Below, piece by piece: positions 1 to 5,717 of a stretch of DNA of 5,749 nt (positions are counted from its first letter, which is position 1; each line of letters opens with the position of its first letter). Origin of the DNA: Puniceicoccales bacterium (GTDB lineage: Bacteria > Verrucomicrobiota > Verrucomicrobiia > Opitutales > Oceanipulchritudinaceae); assembly GCA_030595525.1 (NCBI GenBank), contig JAUVDD010000119.1, forward strand, positions 1-5,749, written 5' to 3'. The notes below the pieces were generated by a model that saw only the letters and a program-made list of their open reading frames with translations, searched no databases and had not been told where the DNA came from. Both the position numbers and the translations under genes were made by a program.

Positions 1-429
1 GGTGGGCGTCTTCCCATTGATCGCGTCTGTCATTGCGGTGTAACCCGAGAAACACTGTATTTGTATTTCTCCATTTTCATTCCTAATTGCTGCGGAAACA
101 TGCGTGAATCGACCCTCCAAGTGAATGGATTCCGTCCCGTCGGGATGTACCTCCACCTCAAGACCTTCATCATCCCATCTCATCTGCTCGGATAAAGTTT
201 TCCCGCTTTGGATCTCGACATCACTTGCCAGAATATGGCTATGACCATCGGCTGTTTTGATTTCTGATAACGGAATCCTCTCTGATATGCCCATAGAACC
301 GAGATTTTTGGACGAAGGCTCACTCACTCTTTCATAATCACTTTCCTTAATGTGAAACAGCAAGAACCCTGAACCTATGACTAGGATCAGAAAGAGAACA
401 ACAATTGGTTTTCTTTGTTTAATACGCAT
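1..429 (-). CDS. Membrane-anchored protein of unknown function, 3' end beyond the window
   Basis: The frame is open from an ATG at 429 to the left edge (143 codons, no stop), so this is the N-terminal part of a longer protein. An in-frame TGA lies directly before the ATG, so no earlier start is possible. No clear ribosome binding site is seen. The start MRIKQRKP is followed by one hydrophobic segment (about residues 8-25), which looks like an uncleaved signal anchor or signal peptide; there is no lipobox cysteine. The rest is hydrophilic and probably extracytoplasmic. Residues about 97-126 contain DGTESIHLEGRF and then a short strand-turn-strand ending at Cys126. This loosely resembles the small post-PEP-CTERM-1 type domain of secreted proteins (DG..-LxGRF-...-Cys), but that is memory of the family and weak. 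It lies 60 bases downstream of the HAD gene on the same strand and may be transcribed with it or separately. Function unknown. Confidence 0.7.
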   Translation of the reverse strand, partial: MRIKQRKPIVVLFLILVIGSGFLLFHIKESDYERVSEPSSKNLGSMGISERIPLSEIKTADGHSHILASDVEIQSGKTLSEQMRWDDEGLEVEVHPDGTESIHLEGRFTHVSAAIRNENGEIQIQCFSGYTAMTDAINGKTPT

Positions 430-489
430 TCAGAAAGAGATTTCTATATTCTCTCTGGTTTTTACATTCGGTCAAGCAGTCGGGATAAT

Positions 490-1158
490 CTACCCCCGTT
501 GCTTCCATAAATTGAGTAACATGCTCAGGCTGACATCCGCGAGGGAACTTACTATCATGTGGGGCCAAGTAGGATCAAAGTGTTTAACCCGGTGGGTAGT
601 GGTCAAAGCCACTGCCTTCATCCTCGCTGCCAACGCCGCTTGTATGCCATAAAGGGCATCTTCGAAGACTACACAGTTTTCTGGAGCCGCTCCCAATGCG
701 CTGGCTGCTTTCAGAAACACCTCCGGATCCGGTTTTCCTGCCCGGACATCTTCCGAAGAAATGATCGTATCAAAAATATCTTGAGCCCCGATCATTTCAA
801 TCACTGCCTCCACATTCTTCAGCGGGGTGGATGTACCAATCGCCATTGGTATGCCAGCATCTTTCAGGTCGTTAAATAAATTCAGTGCACCGGGCAAAGC
901 TACCAGATCAGTCTTTTCCAGAATTTCCCGATAGAGAAACTCCTTTTGGTCGCCCAACTCCTTGATCAGTTCCGGATCAAGGGTCCATCGGAAGATTTCC
1001 GGAATGATTACCTTGTTGATCCGACCAAAACTCAGGATGAAATGATCCACCGGCAGTACAAGTTTACGTTCTTCTGCCAATTGCTCCCAGCTCGCTTTAT
1101 GAGCTGCAGAGGAATCAACAACGACACCATCCCAATCAAATATTACCGCTTCCAGCAT
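490..1158 (-). CDS. HAD-superfamily hydrolase, beta-phosphoglucomutase-like (subclass IA)
   Basis: A 222-residue cytosolic phosphatase or phosphomutase. All four HAD motifs are visible: motif I FDWDGV (nucleophile Asp8, acid/base Asp10), motif II in IGTST (Thr109/Ser110), motif III Lys142 in GKPDPEVF, and motif IV Glu166-Asp167 in VVFEDALYG. A helical cap lies between motifs I and II (about residues 15-85), as in beta-phosphoglucomutase, phosphoglycolate phosphatase and related sugar-phosphate enzymes. Trp9 replaces the more usual Phe or Leu in motif I. I chose the ATG at 1158 because the family begins a few residues before the DxD motif and because the upstream GFA stop is two bases away (TGAGCATG), which is typical of translational coupling. 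An alternative ATG at 1188 would add ten residues and overlap the GFA gene. The substrate cannot be read from the sequence. Length and motifs indicate an intact gene. Confidence 0.9.
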   Translation of the reverse strand: MLEAVIFDWDGVVVDSSAAHKASWEQLAEERKLVLPVDHFILSFGRINKVIIPEIFRWTLDPELIKELGDQKEFLYREILEKTDLVALPGALNLFNDLKDAGIPMAIGTSTPLKNVEAVIEMIGAQDIFDTIISSEDVRAGKPDPEVFLKAASALGAAPENCVVFEDALYGIQAALAARMKAVALTTTHRVKHFDPTWPHMIVSSLADVSLSMLLNLWKQRG

Positions 1159-1160
1159 GC

Positions 1161-1538
1161 TCACTCTTCGCTTACCTTGCTGACCCATGTCAACTTTTCA
1201 TCATCAAAAGCATCCCATTTAGGCGGAAACGCATTTGGGTTATCCAAAGTTCCCGTGGTGATATCGATCTCATCCGGCCTCTTTGGACTCTCATATGAGA
1301 CCGATGTACCGCACTGAGGACAAAACCCACGCCATGCTCCAGTTTCTGTCTTGTATCGATTCAGGATGCCCTTGGTCACTTCAAATACATCCTTCTTCAT
1401 CAAAACCCAGGCAACGGCCTGTGCTCCGATTGCCTTTCGGCAATTTTCACAATGGCAGAGACCGGCGCTCTCGATGGATCCAGCGATGGAATAACGGAAT
1501 TGCCCGCAATAGCATCCTCCCTGGTGATTCTCATTCAT
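1161..1538 (-). CDS. GFA/CENP-V-fold zinc-binding protein (glutathione-dependent formaldehyde-activating family)
   Basis: A 125-residue protein of the GFA family, whose founder was described as binding formaldehyde and glutathione; most members have no proven reaction. All seven expected zinc cysteines are present in the family pattern: Cys9-X-Cys11 in GGCYCGQFRY, Cys28-X-Cys30-X2-Cys33 in CHCENCRKA, and Cys73-X2-Cys76 in FCPQCGTSV. The usual tail after the last pair is also present, with ITTGTLDNP and a WDAFDDEKLTW-like segment. Length is normal for the family. The ATG at 1538 gives the expected few residues before the first Cys; only a weak purine stretch precedes it. It starts 15 bases after the FmdB-like gene and its stop sits two bases before the HAD start, so all three are probably co-transcribed. 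A formaldehyde-related role is not supported by the neighbours, so the specific function is left open. Confidence 0.9.
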   Translation of the reverse strand: MNENHQGGCYCGQFRYSIAGSIESAGLCHCENCRKAIGAQAVAWVLMKKDVFEVTKGILNRYKTETGAWRGFCPQCGTSVSYESPKRPDEIDITTGTLDNPNAFPPKWDAFDDEKLTWVSKVSEE

Positions 1539-1553
1539 TTGGGTTCTTAAATC

Positions 1554-2093
1554 CTACAAGTAGTCATTTAATTCATATAATTCGGGATCACGGCGAGGAC
1601 CTCGCACTCTCCGCAGAAGAGCTTTCTTCCTTTTTGACAAGGCATCATCACTGTTATCACCATCCCCGCTACCGAAATCTTCCAATTCCGGCATATCGCC
1701 AAATTCTTCCTCCAGTTTCTCCGGGTCCTCCCCTGCTTCCAGACGACCAACCATTTCCTCCATCACATCCGGCATCTTCTCCCCGGTAATCTCGGACATT
1801 CGGCGCATCAGGTGCCCCATCTGGCGCGGATCGGGATTCTCCTCATCCATCCCTGACATCTCCCGCTCAAGTTCGGTCATGGCTGCTTCCATGCGCGGAT
1901 CGTCAAGATCATCTCCTCCGTCTTCCGAGGCTTCCTTGGCACGTCCAATCACGGCGAATCCAGACACAATCTTTTGCATTCCAAATTTATCCCCATCGGG
2001 ACATCTGGGAACAGAGTCCGCTTCGACGGATCCCCGGGCAAAGAAGGAATAGATCTTATTTGTATCAGAACTGTAGTACTCGTAAATCGGCAT
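1554..2093 (-). CDS. FmdB-like acidic protein with degenerate zinc ribbon
   Basis: A 179-residue soluble protein. It begins MPIYEY, the hallmark start of FmdB-type zinc-ribbon proteins, and continues to a conserved-looking SGFAVIGRAKE (about 44-54). The two CxxC pairs of a normal ribbon are gone: the first site reads YSSDTNK and the second keeps only Cys31 (RCPDGD), so tetrahedral zinc binding is not expected. The middle (about 60-140) is very acidic and helical, with GMDEENPDPRQMGHLMRRM and LEAGEDPEKLEEEFGD. I recall a similar acidic extension in longer FmdB relatives of Deltaproteobacteria and Verrucomicrobia. A basic stretch (about 154-168, KRKK..RRVRGPRR) and an ELYELNDYL end close the protein. 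An in-frame TTG at 2126 would add 11 residues, but the family start MPIYEY fixes the ATG at 2093. A GAGGA sequence lies about 20 bases upstream, too far for a normal ribosome site. Function unknown; a regulatory or scaffold role is a guess. Confidence 0.8.
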   Translation of the reverse strand: MPIYEYYSSDTNKIYSFFARGSVEADSVPRCPDGDKFGMQKIVSGFAVIGRAKEASEDGGDDLDDPRMEAAMTELEREMSGMDEENPDPRQMGHLMRRMSEITGEKMPDVMEEMVGRLEAGEDPEKLEEEFGDMPELEDFGSGDGDNSDDALSKRKKALLRRVRGPRRDPELYELNDYL

Positions 2094-2154
2094 ATGATTA
2101 GGCTTAAAAATGTCCTCGGTAATCAATCAACATTCGCGTTGAAATGAATTCTAT

Positions 2155-2643
2155 TTAAATCTCCACAAAGCAGTTGTTCTCACGATCCTTTCGCACCTGA
2201 TGCGGATCATGAATTCGGCCATTCATGCCTATGTAGACACCTTCTGGCATTGCCTGCACTGTAGCCAATGCAAAACCAATGTTGAAAATGGCGTCGTTGT
2301 CCCGGAAACGCGCAGGCAATAGGGCACCCGTCAGAACGATGGTTTTTCCGGAAATACCGGTCAGGGCTTTTCCCGTTTCTGTCATGGTATCGGTCCCATG
2401 TGTCACCAGAATCATTCGGTTCGATGAATCCTCAACAGTCTTTCGGATGAGGGCCCTGTCAGCGTCATCCAATTCCAGGCTATCTTTTCGCATCAACGAA
2501 ACAATCTTGTAGGGCAAGGCAACGTGTCCAAGGTTCAGCAGCTTACCCACTTCGGATTCGCCGATCGAGTAGCTGCTCAACGCATCAAAATAGATTTTAT
2601 CAATTGTCCCTCCCGTAGTGAGGATCAGGCACTCATCATTCAT
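2155..2643 (-). CDS. Stand-alone L-asparaginase N-terminal domain protein
   Basis: About 162 residues matching only the N-terminal alpha/beta domain of bacterial L-asparaginases, which hydrolyse asparagine to aspartate and ammonia. Both active-site elements are seen: TTGGTID near the N-terminus, with the nucleophile Thr after Gly-Gly, and THGTDTM near residues 81-87, carrying the second Thr-Asp pair. TIVLTGALLPAR and GVYIGMNGRIHDP follow the family pattern. Full asparaginases are about 330 residues and have a C-terminal domain that completes the active site of the partner subunit; it is absent here. The protein ends cleanly at FVEI-TAA, and single-domain homologues of this size are known in other bacteria, so this is probably not a truncation. 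The start is uncertain: ATG at 2643 has AAGAGG directly against it, which is too close, while an in-frame TTG at 2652 adds three residues. It follows the GspF-like gene by about 27 bases. Catalytic activity is unproven. Confidence 0.85.
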   Translation of the reverse strand: MNDECLILTTGGTIDKIYFDALSSYSIGESEVGKLLNLGHVALPYKIVSLMRKDSLELDDADRALIRKTVEDSSNRMILVTHGTDTMTETGKALTGISGKTIVLTGALLPARFRDNDAIFNIGFALATVQAMPEGVYIGMNGRIHDPHQVRKDRENNCFVEI

Positions 2644-2670
2644 CCTCTTCAATATGATCTTTGCAGCAAT

Positions 2671-3720
2671 TCAGGCAAGTTGTTCCAGCATTCTAATTGT
2701 TGGAAGCAGGTAAGCCAGGACCAGACCAGCGATCAGGGTCGCCAAACCGAATATTGTTACGGGTTCCAAAAAACGCATTGCCTGCTTCAATTTCCATGAT
2801 ACTTCCTGATCCAGGTCTTCGGCAACGCTTTGAAGATAGTTGTCAAGCCGACCCGACTCCTGTCCGGTTATCAGTAATGCATGGTTCCATTTTCTGACCA
2901 ACCGAAAGGCTTTCAAGCTCTCATCAAAAGAAATTCCCATCAGAAGGCGTTTCCGGAATTCGATGAGTTGTCCCTGCTCATACTTATCGGGGCTTCGGGC
3001 GGCCGCCATTTCCAAGGCAGCTGGCAATGTCACTCCACCCTGCAGAAGTGTTCCAACCTGACGCAGAATCCTTGCTTCTCGACGAACTATTCTAAATGAC
3101 CCTATAAATGGGAGGCATGCTGCCACTCTCTCCCTTCCAGTCGCCCATTTGGTATGAGTCCTTCCCATGTATCCTGATAAGATCCATCCACAGGCAATCA
3201 ATATGCTCATACCAGTCATGCTAAAAAAGAGCCCTCCATAAATCGTCCCGATATGCTCGGTCAACCATGGCATTTTTCCATCTTGTCCCATCGAAACACT
3301 AATCGTGCGCATCTGCGGCACAACCCAAAGGAGGATTATCCCCATTACCAGGAATCCGGTAAGCATCACCACAACCGGATACCACATCTGGCCGATAAAT
3401 TCCCTTTTTCGATGCTCAGATTCCTTAATAAAGGATCCTACGGACTTCATGGCCTCCCCCAACCTGCCCGTGTGCTCACCTGACTCCAATAAGCACCAAG
3501 CCTCTCCTGGTAGTTTCATACCCGATCGGCGCATTGAATCCACCACTCCATAACCCTTTTCAACTCCATCAAGGCATGCATCCAGACCACCTTGAATTCT
3601 TTTTGCTACTCCAGCACTCTCGCCATCCAAGACGCGCCGAAGATCCAATCCAAGTGATAAGCGCTCACCGCTCCGAGCCCACCATGACCAATGCGGGCAA
3701 TAGGATCCATTACTCAACAT
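2671..3720 (-). CDS. GspF/PilC-like type II secretion or type IV pilus inner-membrane platform protein
   Basis: A 349-residue polytopic membrane protein of the T2SS F / PilC family, which forms the inner-membrane platform coupling the assembly ATPase to pseudopilin or pilin polymerisation. The family's internal duplication is plain: LLESGEHTGRLGEAM (77-91) and LLITGQESGRLDNYL (282-296) are equivalent points of two cytoplasmic helical domains. Membrane segments lie at about 113-137, 160-185 and 318-341, ending LLPTIRM as in typical members. The protein is shorter than the usual 400 residues. It lacks the N-terminal cytoplasmic lead that normally precedes domain 1, and an odd start (MLSNGSYCPHWSWW) stands there instead. 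A stop codon lies three codons upstream of the ATG, so the start cannot be moved back. No GspE/PilB ATPase, pseudopilin or secretin is adjacent, so its partners must be encoded elsewhere. Whether it serves secretion, pili or competence cannot be told. Confidence 0.88.
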   Translation of the reverse strand: MLSNGSYCPHWSWWARSGERLSLGLDLRRVLDGESAGVAKRIQGGLDACLDGVEKGYGVVDSMRRSGMKLPGEAWCLLESGEHTGRLGEAMKSVGSFIKESEHRKREFIGQMWYPVVVMLTGFLVMGIILLWVVPQMRTISVSMGQDGKMPWLTEHIGTIYGGLFFSMTGMSILIACGWILSGYMGRTHTKWATGRERVAACLPFIGSFRIVRREARILRQVGTLLQGGVTLPAALEMAAARSPDKYEQGQLIEFRKRLLMGISFDESLKAFRLVRKWNHALLITGQESGRLDNYLQSVAEDLDQEVSWKLKQAMRFLEPVTIFGLATLIAGLVLAYLLPTIRMLEQLA

Positions 3721-3776
3721 GGTCCCATTTTACCTGAAACCAGGTTCCTCGCATCAATAGAAAGAACTAGTCAAAT

Positions 3777-4511
3777 TCAGGCCTTTTTTGTTTTCCTGGG
3801 AAGTTTCCGTCCTGCATTCAATCTTGGGCAAGCCGGGCAGGCGTTCTCTGATCCATCACACTTGGTCCTGGCATTACAATACGCCCGGCCATAGTAGATG
3901 ATCTGCAAGTGCAGCCTGTTCCAGGTCTCCTTTGGGAACAATCGCTTCAGGTCCTTTTCAGTCTGCTGGACGGATTTTCCATTGGTTAATCCCCATCGCT
4001 GGGCCAGACGGTGGATATGGGTATCCACCGGGAACGAAGGTTCACCAAAGGCCTGAGCCATAACCACCTGCGCCGTCTTGTGTCCCACTCCAGGCAATGC
4101 CTCCAGTTCCTCCAGGGTGGAGGGAACCTGACCTCCGTATTTCTCTGTCAGGATGTTTGATAACCCGGAAATGGCTTTGGCTTTTTGCGGCCCCAGTCCA
4201 CAAGGACGCACGATGCTCAGGATGTCCTCAACGGGGACTTTTGCCATGTCGATTGGATTATCTGCCAGGGAAAATAGTGCCGGCGTCACCTGGTTAACCC
4301 GCTCGTCGGTACACTGGGCACTCAGCAGGACCGCTACCAATAAGGTGTATGCATCCTTATGATCCAACGGTATGGGCGGATCGGGAAACTCCTTGAGCAT
4401 CTCCTCAAGAATAAAATCCACACGGTCCCGGATACCCATTTTGCAGGGTTTTTCTTCTGAGGAATTGGAAACCGCGATTGCTTTCTTCGATTTTGAGGAC
4501 AGGTTGGCCAT
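3777..4511 (-). CDS. nth: Endonuclease III (DNA glycosylase/AP lyase)
   Basis: A 244-residue base-excision-repair enzyme that removes oxidised pyrimidines from DNA and cleaves the abasic strand. Seen directly: the LLVAVLLSAQCTD segment (about 57-69), the helix-hairpin-helix LPGVGHKTAQVV (139-150) with catalytic Lys145, and VDTHIHRL with catalytic Asp163. Four C-terminal cysteines (212, 218, 225, 228) should bind a [4Fe-4S] cluster, but their spacing is C-X5-C-X6-C-X2-C rather than the C-X6-C-X2-C-X5-C of the E. coli enzyme. The overall span of 17 residues is unchanged. A basic tail (RKLPRKTKKA) follows. The ATG at 4511 gives about 25 residues more than E. coli Nth at the N-terminus; ATG at 4439 (MGIRDRVDF) would give a standard length, and neither has a good ribosome site. 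It is the first gene of the minus-strand series, divergent from the glycine dehydrogenase gene. Confidence 0.95.
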   Translation of the reverse strand: MANLSSKSKKAIAVSNSSEEKPCKMGIRDRVDFILEEMLKEFPDPPIPLDHKDAYTLLVAVLLSAQCTDERVNQVTPALFSLADNPIDMAKVPVEDILSIVRPCGLGPQKAKAISGLSNILTEKYGGQVPSTLEELEALPGVGHKTAQVVMAQAFGEPSFPVDTHIHRLAQRWGLTNGKSVQQTEKDLKRLFPKETWNRLHLQIIYYGRAYCNARTKCDGSENACPACPRLNAGRKLPRKTKKA

Positions 4512-4558
4512 AATTGCTTTGATTTCAGCAAATCAATAAGCACAACTTTTTGAGCATT
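4512..4558. promoter_or_regulatory. Divergent intergenic region with inverted repeat
   Basis: These 47 bases separate nth (minus) from the glycine dehydrogenase gene (plus) and must hold the start signals of both. They are AT-rich and contain a perfect 7-bp inverted repeat, TTGATTT-CAGC-AAATCAA (4519-4536). It can be lengthened imperfectly by GCTT/AAGC ends (4516-4541) if two bases bulge out. The position suggests an operator or overlapping promoter elements. I could not assign convincing -35 and -10 boxes on either strand. For the plus-strand gene, TGAG at 4551-4554 lies a few bases before the ATG and may act as a weak ribosome site. Confidence 0.35.
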
Positions 4559-5668
4559 ATGGCAAAAGGTCAATCGAACCCATTACCTTTCAATCCGGAT
4601 TCCCTTCCGAGGGAAACCCTCCGCCACTATATTTCCGCTACCGATGAGGATATCAAGGTCATGCTGGAAACAGTGGGGGTTAAAAAACTCAGTGACCTGT
4701 ATTCCCATATTCCAGAGGACAACCTCTTCAGTAATCAACCGGATTTACCCGATGAGCTTTTGTATGCTGAACTAAAGGACCGCCTGGAGGAACTTTCATC
4801 CGAAAATAATATTCTGGAATCCTACATTGGCGACGGCTTACCGGATTACGAAGTTACGCCAGTCGTTGGTCCAGTCTGCGAAATTCGGAATCTGACCACA
4901 GCCTACACTCCCTATCAGCCGGAACGATCTCAGGGAACCCTGATGACTCACTGGATATACCAGTGCCTGATGAGCCAGATAACTGGATTTGAAGCCATCA
5001 ACAGTTCCCTTTACGACCGATCGACTGCCATTTTCGAGGCCATGTGTGCCTCCGTTCGACTGAGCCGAAAAGCCGATACCGTTCTCATCACCGAAGGAAT
5101 CTACCCGGGCGACCGCGAAGTCATTGAGACATTGCTTTCAGGAACAGAAATCCAGGTAGAATGGATTCCGTTGGATCCGATATCCGGGACAACAGATCTA
5201 CAGTTGGCAAAAGAGGCCGTGGAGCGCATCGGTCCGGCTTTGGCAGGAGTCATTTTCCCTCAAATCAATACGCTCGGATTACTGGAGGATGTGGATGCCC
5301 TGGCGCGTTATTCATTGCAACAGGCGATGCCTGGAATTATGACAAGAGCAACCGCACGTGCTGTCGTTAAATACAACACACAACATTCTGCAGGTGAAAG
5401 TGGTTCTCTTGCAGGTTTGCTAATGACCGTAACAAACCTGGTGACGGAACGTGCTGATACCAGAAGCTGGACGACCTTACCGCAGGAAATACAGTTACAA
5501 AGAATAAACCTTCCTGCTGGTGAACATCAATTAAGAATTCAAATGTTAAATACGGCTGGACGGATGGTTGATGTTATTAATGAGAAGGTGTTGATCAAAG
5601 CAGGACAGATCAGTTTTGTTATTAAACACTGGAATGCCCCTGTTGTTGTTATGAAAAAAATGCACTGA
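4559..5668 (+). CDS. gcvPA: Chimeric reading frame: glycine dehydrogenase (GcvPA-type) N-terminal half joined to a COG3014-like C-terminus
   Basis: A 369-residue frame from the ATG at 4559; an in-frame TTG at 4550 adds three residues and is less likely. Residues 1 to about 252 are the N-terminal half of the glycine cleavage P-protein, which decarboxylates glycine with pyridoxal phosphate. The hallmark AYTPYQPERSQGT is at 115-127, followed by SSLYDRSTAIFEA, TEGIYPGDREVIE and FPQINTLGLLEDVDALARYS. A normal GcvPA goes on to a VADPISLGLLKPPGEYGA-like stretch and is about 450 residues; here that part is missing. From about residue 253 (position 5315) the frame reads LQQAMPGIMTRATARAV and later TERADTRSWTTLP and LPAGEHQLRI, which resemble the end of COG3014-type proteins and have nothing to do with glycine metabolism. 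GC content drops at the same point. The product cannot be an active glycine dehydrogenase. The symbol applies only to the first part. Assembly chimera or rearranged gene remnant is likelier than a working fusion. Confidence 0.8.
   Translation: MAKGQSNPLPFNPDSLPRETLRHYISATDEDIKVMLETVGVKKLSDLYSHIPEDNLFSNQPDLPDELLYAELKDRLEELSSENNILESYIGDGLPDYEVTPVVGPVCEIRNLTTAYTPYQPERSQGTLMTHWIYQCLMSQITGFEAINSSLYDRSTAIFEAMCASVRLSRKADTVLITEGIYPGDREVIETLLSGTEIQVEWIPLDPISGTTDLQLAKEAVERIGPALAGVIFPQINTLGLLEDVDALARYSLQQAMPGIMTRATARAVVKYNTQHSAGESGSLAGLLMTVTNLVTERADTRSWTTLPQEIQLQRINLPAGEHQLRIQMLNTAGRMVDVINEKVLIKAGQISFVIKHWNAPVVVMKKMH
5315..5668 (+). other. COG3014-like C-terminal segment from a different gene, fused in frame
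   Basis: About 117 codons that appear to be the 3' end of a separate gene whose start is not in the window. The segment has an amphipathic beginning (LQQAMPGIMTRATARAVVKY), then SLAGLLMTVTNLVTERADTRSWTTLPQ, a beta-rich part with LPAGEHQLRI, and an AGQISFVIKHW ending. I recall the TE(Q/R)AD-RSW-TLP and LPPGE-type motifs from COG3014 proteins, exported proteins of unknown function found in Gammaproteobacteria and others. The base composition is about 43% GC against about 52% just upstream (hand counts over 300 bases each), which supports a different origin. Without upstream sequence I cannot say whether the donor gene is from the same genome. The family call comes from memory. Confidence 0.55.
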
Positions 5669-5689
5669 AATCGTCCCCGACGATTTCAG
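5665..5689 (-). terminator. Perfect 11-bp hairpin; intrinsic-terminator-like on the minus strand
   Basis: Arms CTGAAATCGTC (5665-5675) and GACGATTTCAG (5679-5689) pair perfectly around a three-base loop. On the plus strand the hairpin overlaps the TGA stop of the chimeric frame (5666-5668) and no T run follows. Read on the minus strand, the stem is followed after four bases by seven T residues (complement of 5654-5660), the form of a Rho-independent terminator for a gene coming from the right, beyond the window. It may still help end plus-strand transcripts, or be a member of a dispersed palindromic repeat. Confidence 0.45.
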
Positions 5690-5695
5690 CATACA

Positions 5696-5709
5696 CTCCA
5701 TCCATGGAG
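5696..5709. repeat. Short inverted repeat between hairpin and heptamer array
   Basis: CTCCAT and ATGGAG form a 6-bp inverted repeat around two bases, containing the 8-base palindrome TCCATGGA (5701-5708). It lies six bases after the larger hairpin and eight bases before the tandem array. No function is evident and it is short enough to be chance. Confidence 0.3.
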
Positions 5710-5717
5710 ATAAAAAA

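Noticed and set aside
430..489. Possible minus-strand promoter before the left-edge gene (TTGACC as a -35 box and TATAGA as a -10 box)
   Set aside because: The spacing between the boxes is about 21 bases, outside the normal range, so I do not call it.
1186..1188. Upstream ATG for the HAD protein (adds MGQQGKRRVS)
   Set aside because: The ATG at 1158 gives the usual short lead before the DxD motif and sits two bases after the GFA stop, as expected for coupled genes. The upstream site cannot be excluded.
1283..1789. Plus-strand 168-codon open frame
   Set aside because: It lies opposite the GFA and FmdB-like genes, shows no recognisable motif, and has proline/histidine/serine-rich shadow composition.
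2124..2126. TTG start giving an 11-residue N-terminal extension of the FmdB-like protein
   Set aside because: The family begins at MPIYEY, encoded by the ATG at 2093, and the extra residues have no family counterpart.
3721..3776. Possible terminator between nth and the GspF-like gene (5-bp ACCTG/CAGGT hairpin)
   Set aside because: The stem is only 5 bp and is not followed by a T run on the minus strand.
1..4511. A multi-gene defence or biosynthetic system formed by the seven minus-strand genes
   Set aside because: The products belong to unrelated housekeeping or poorly defined families with no shared pathway, and none carries defence or biosynthetic signature domains.
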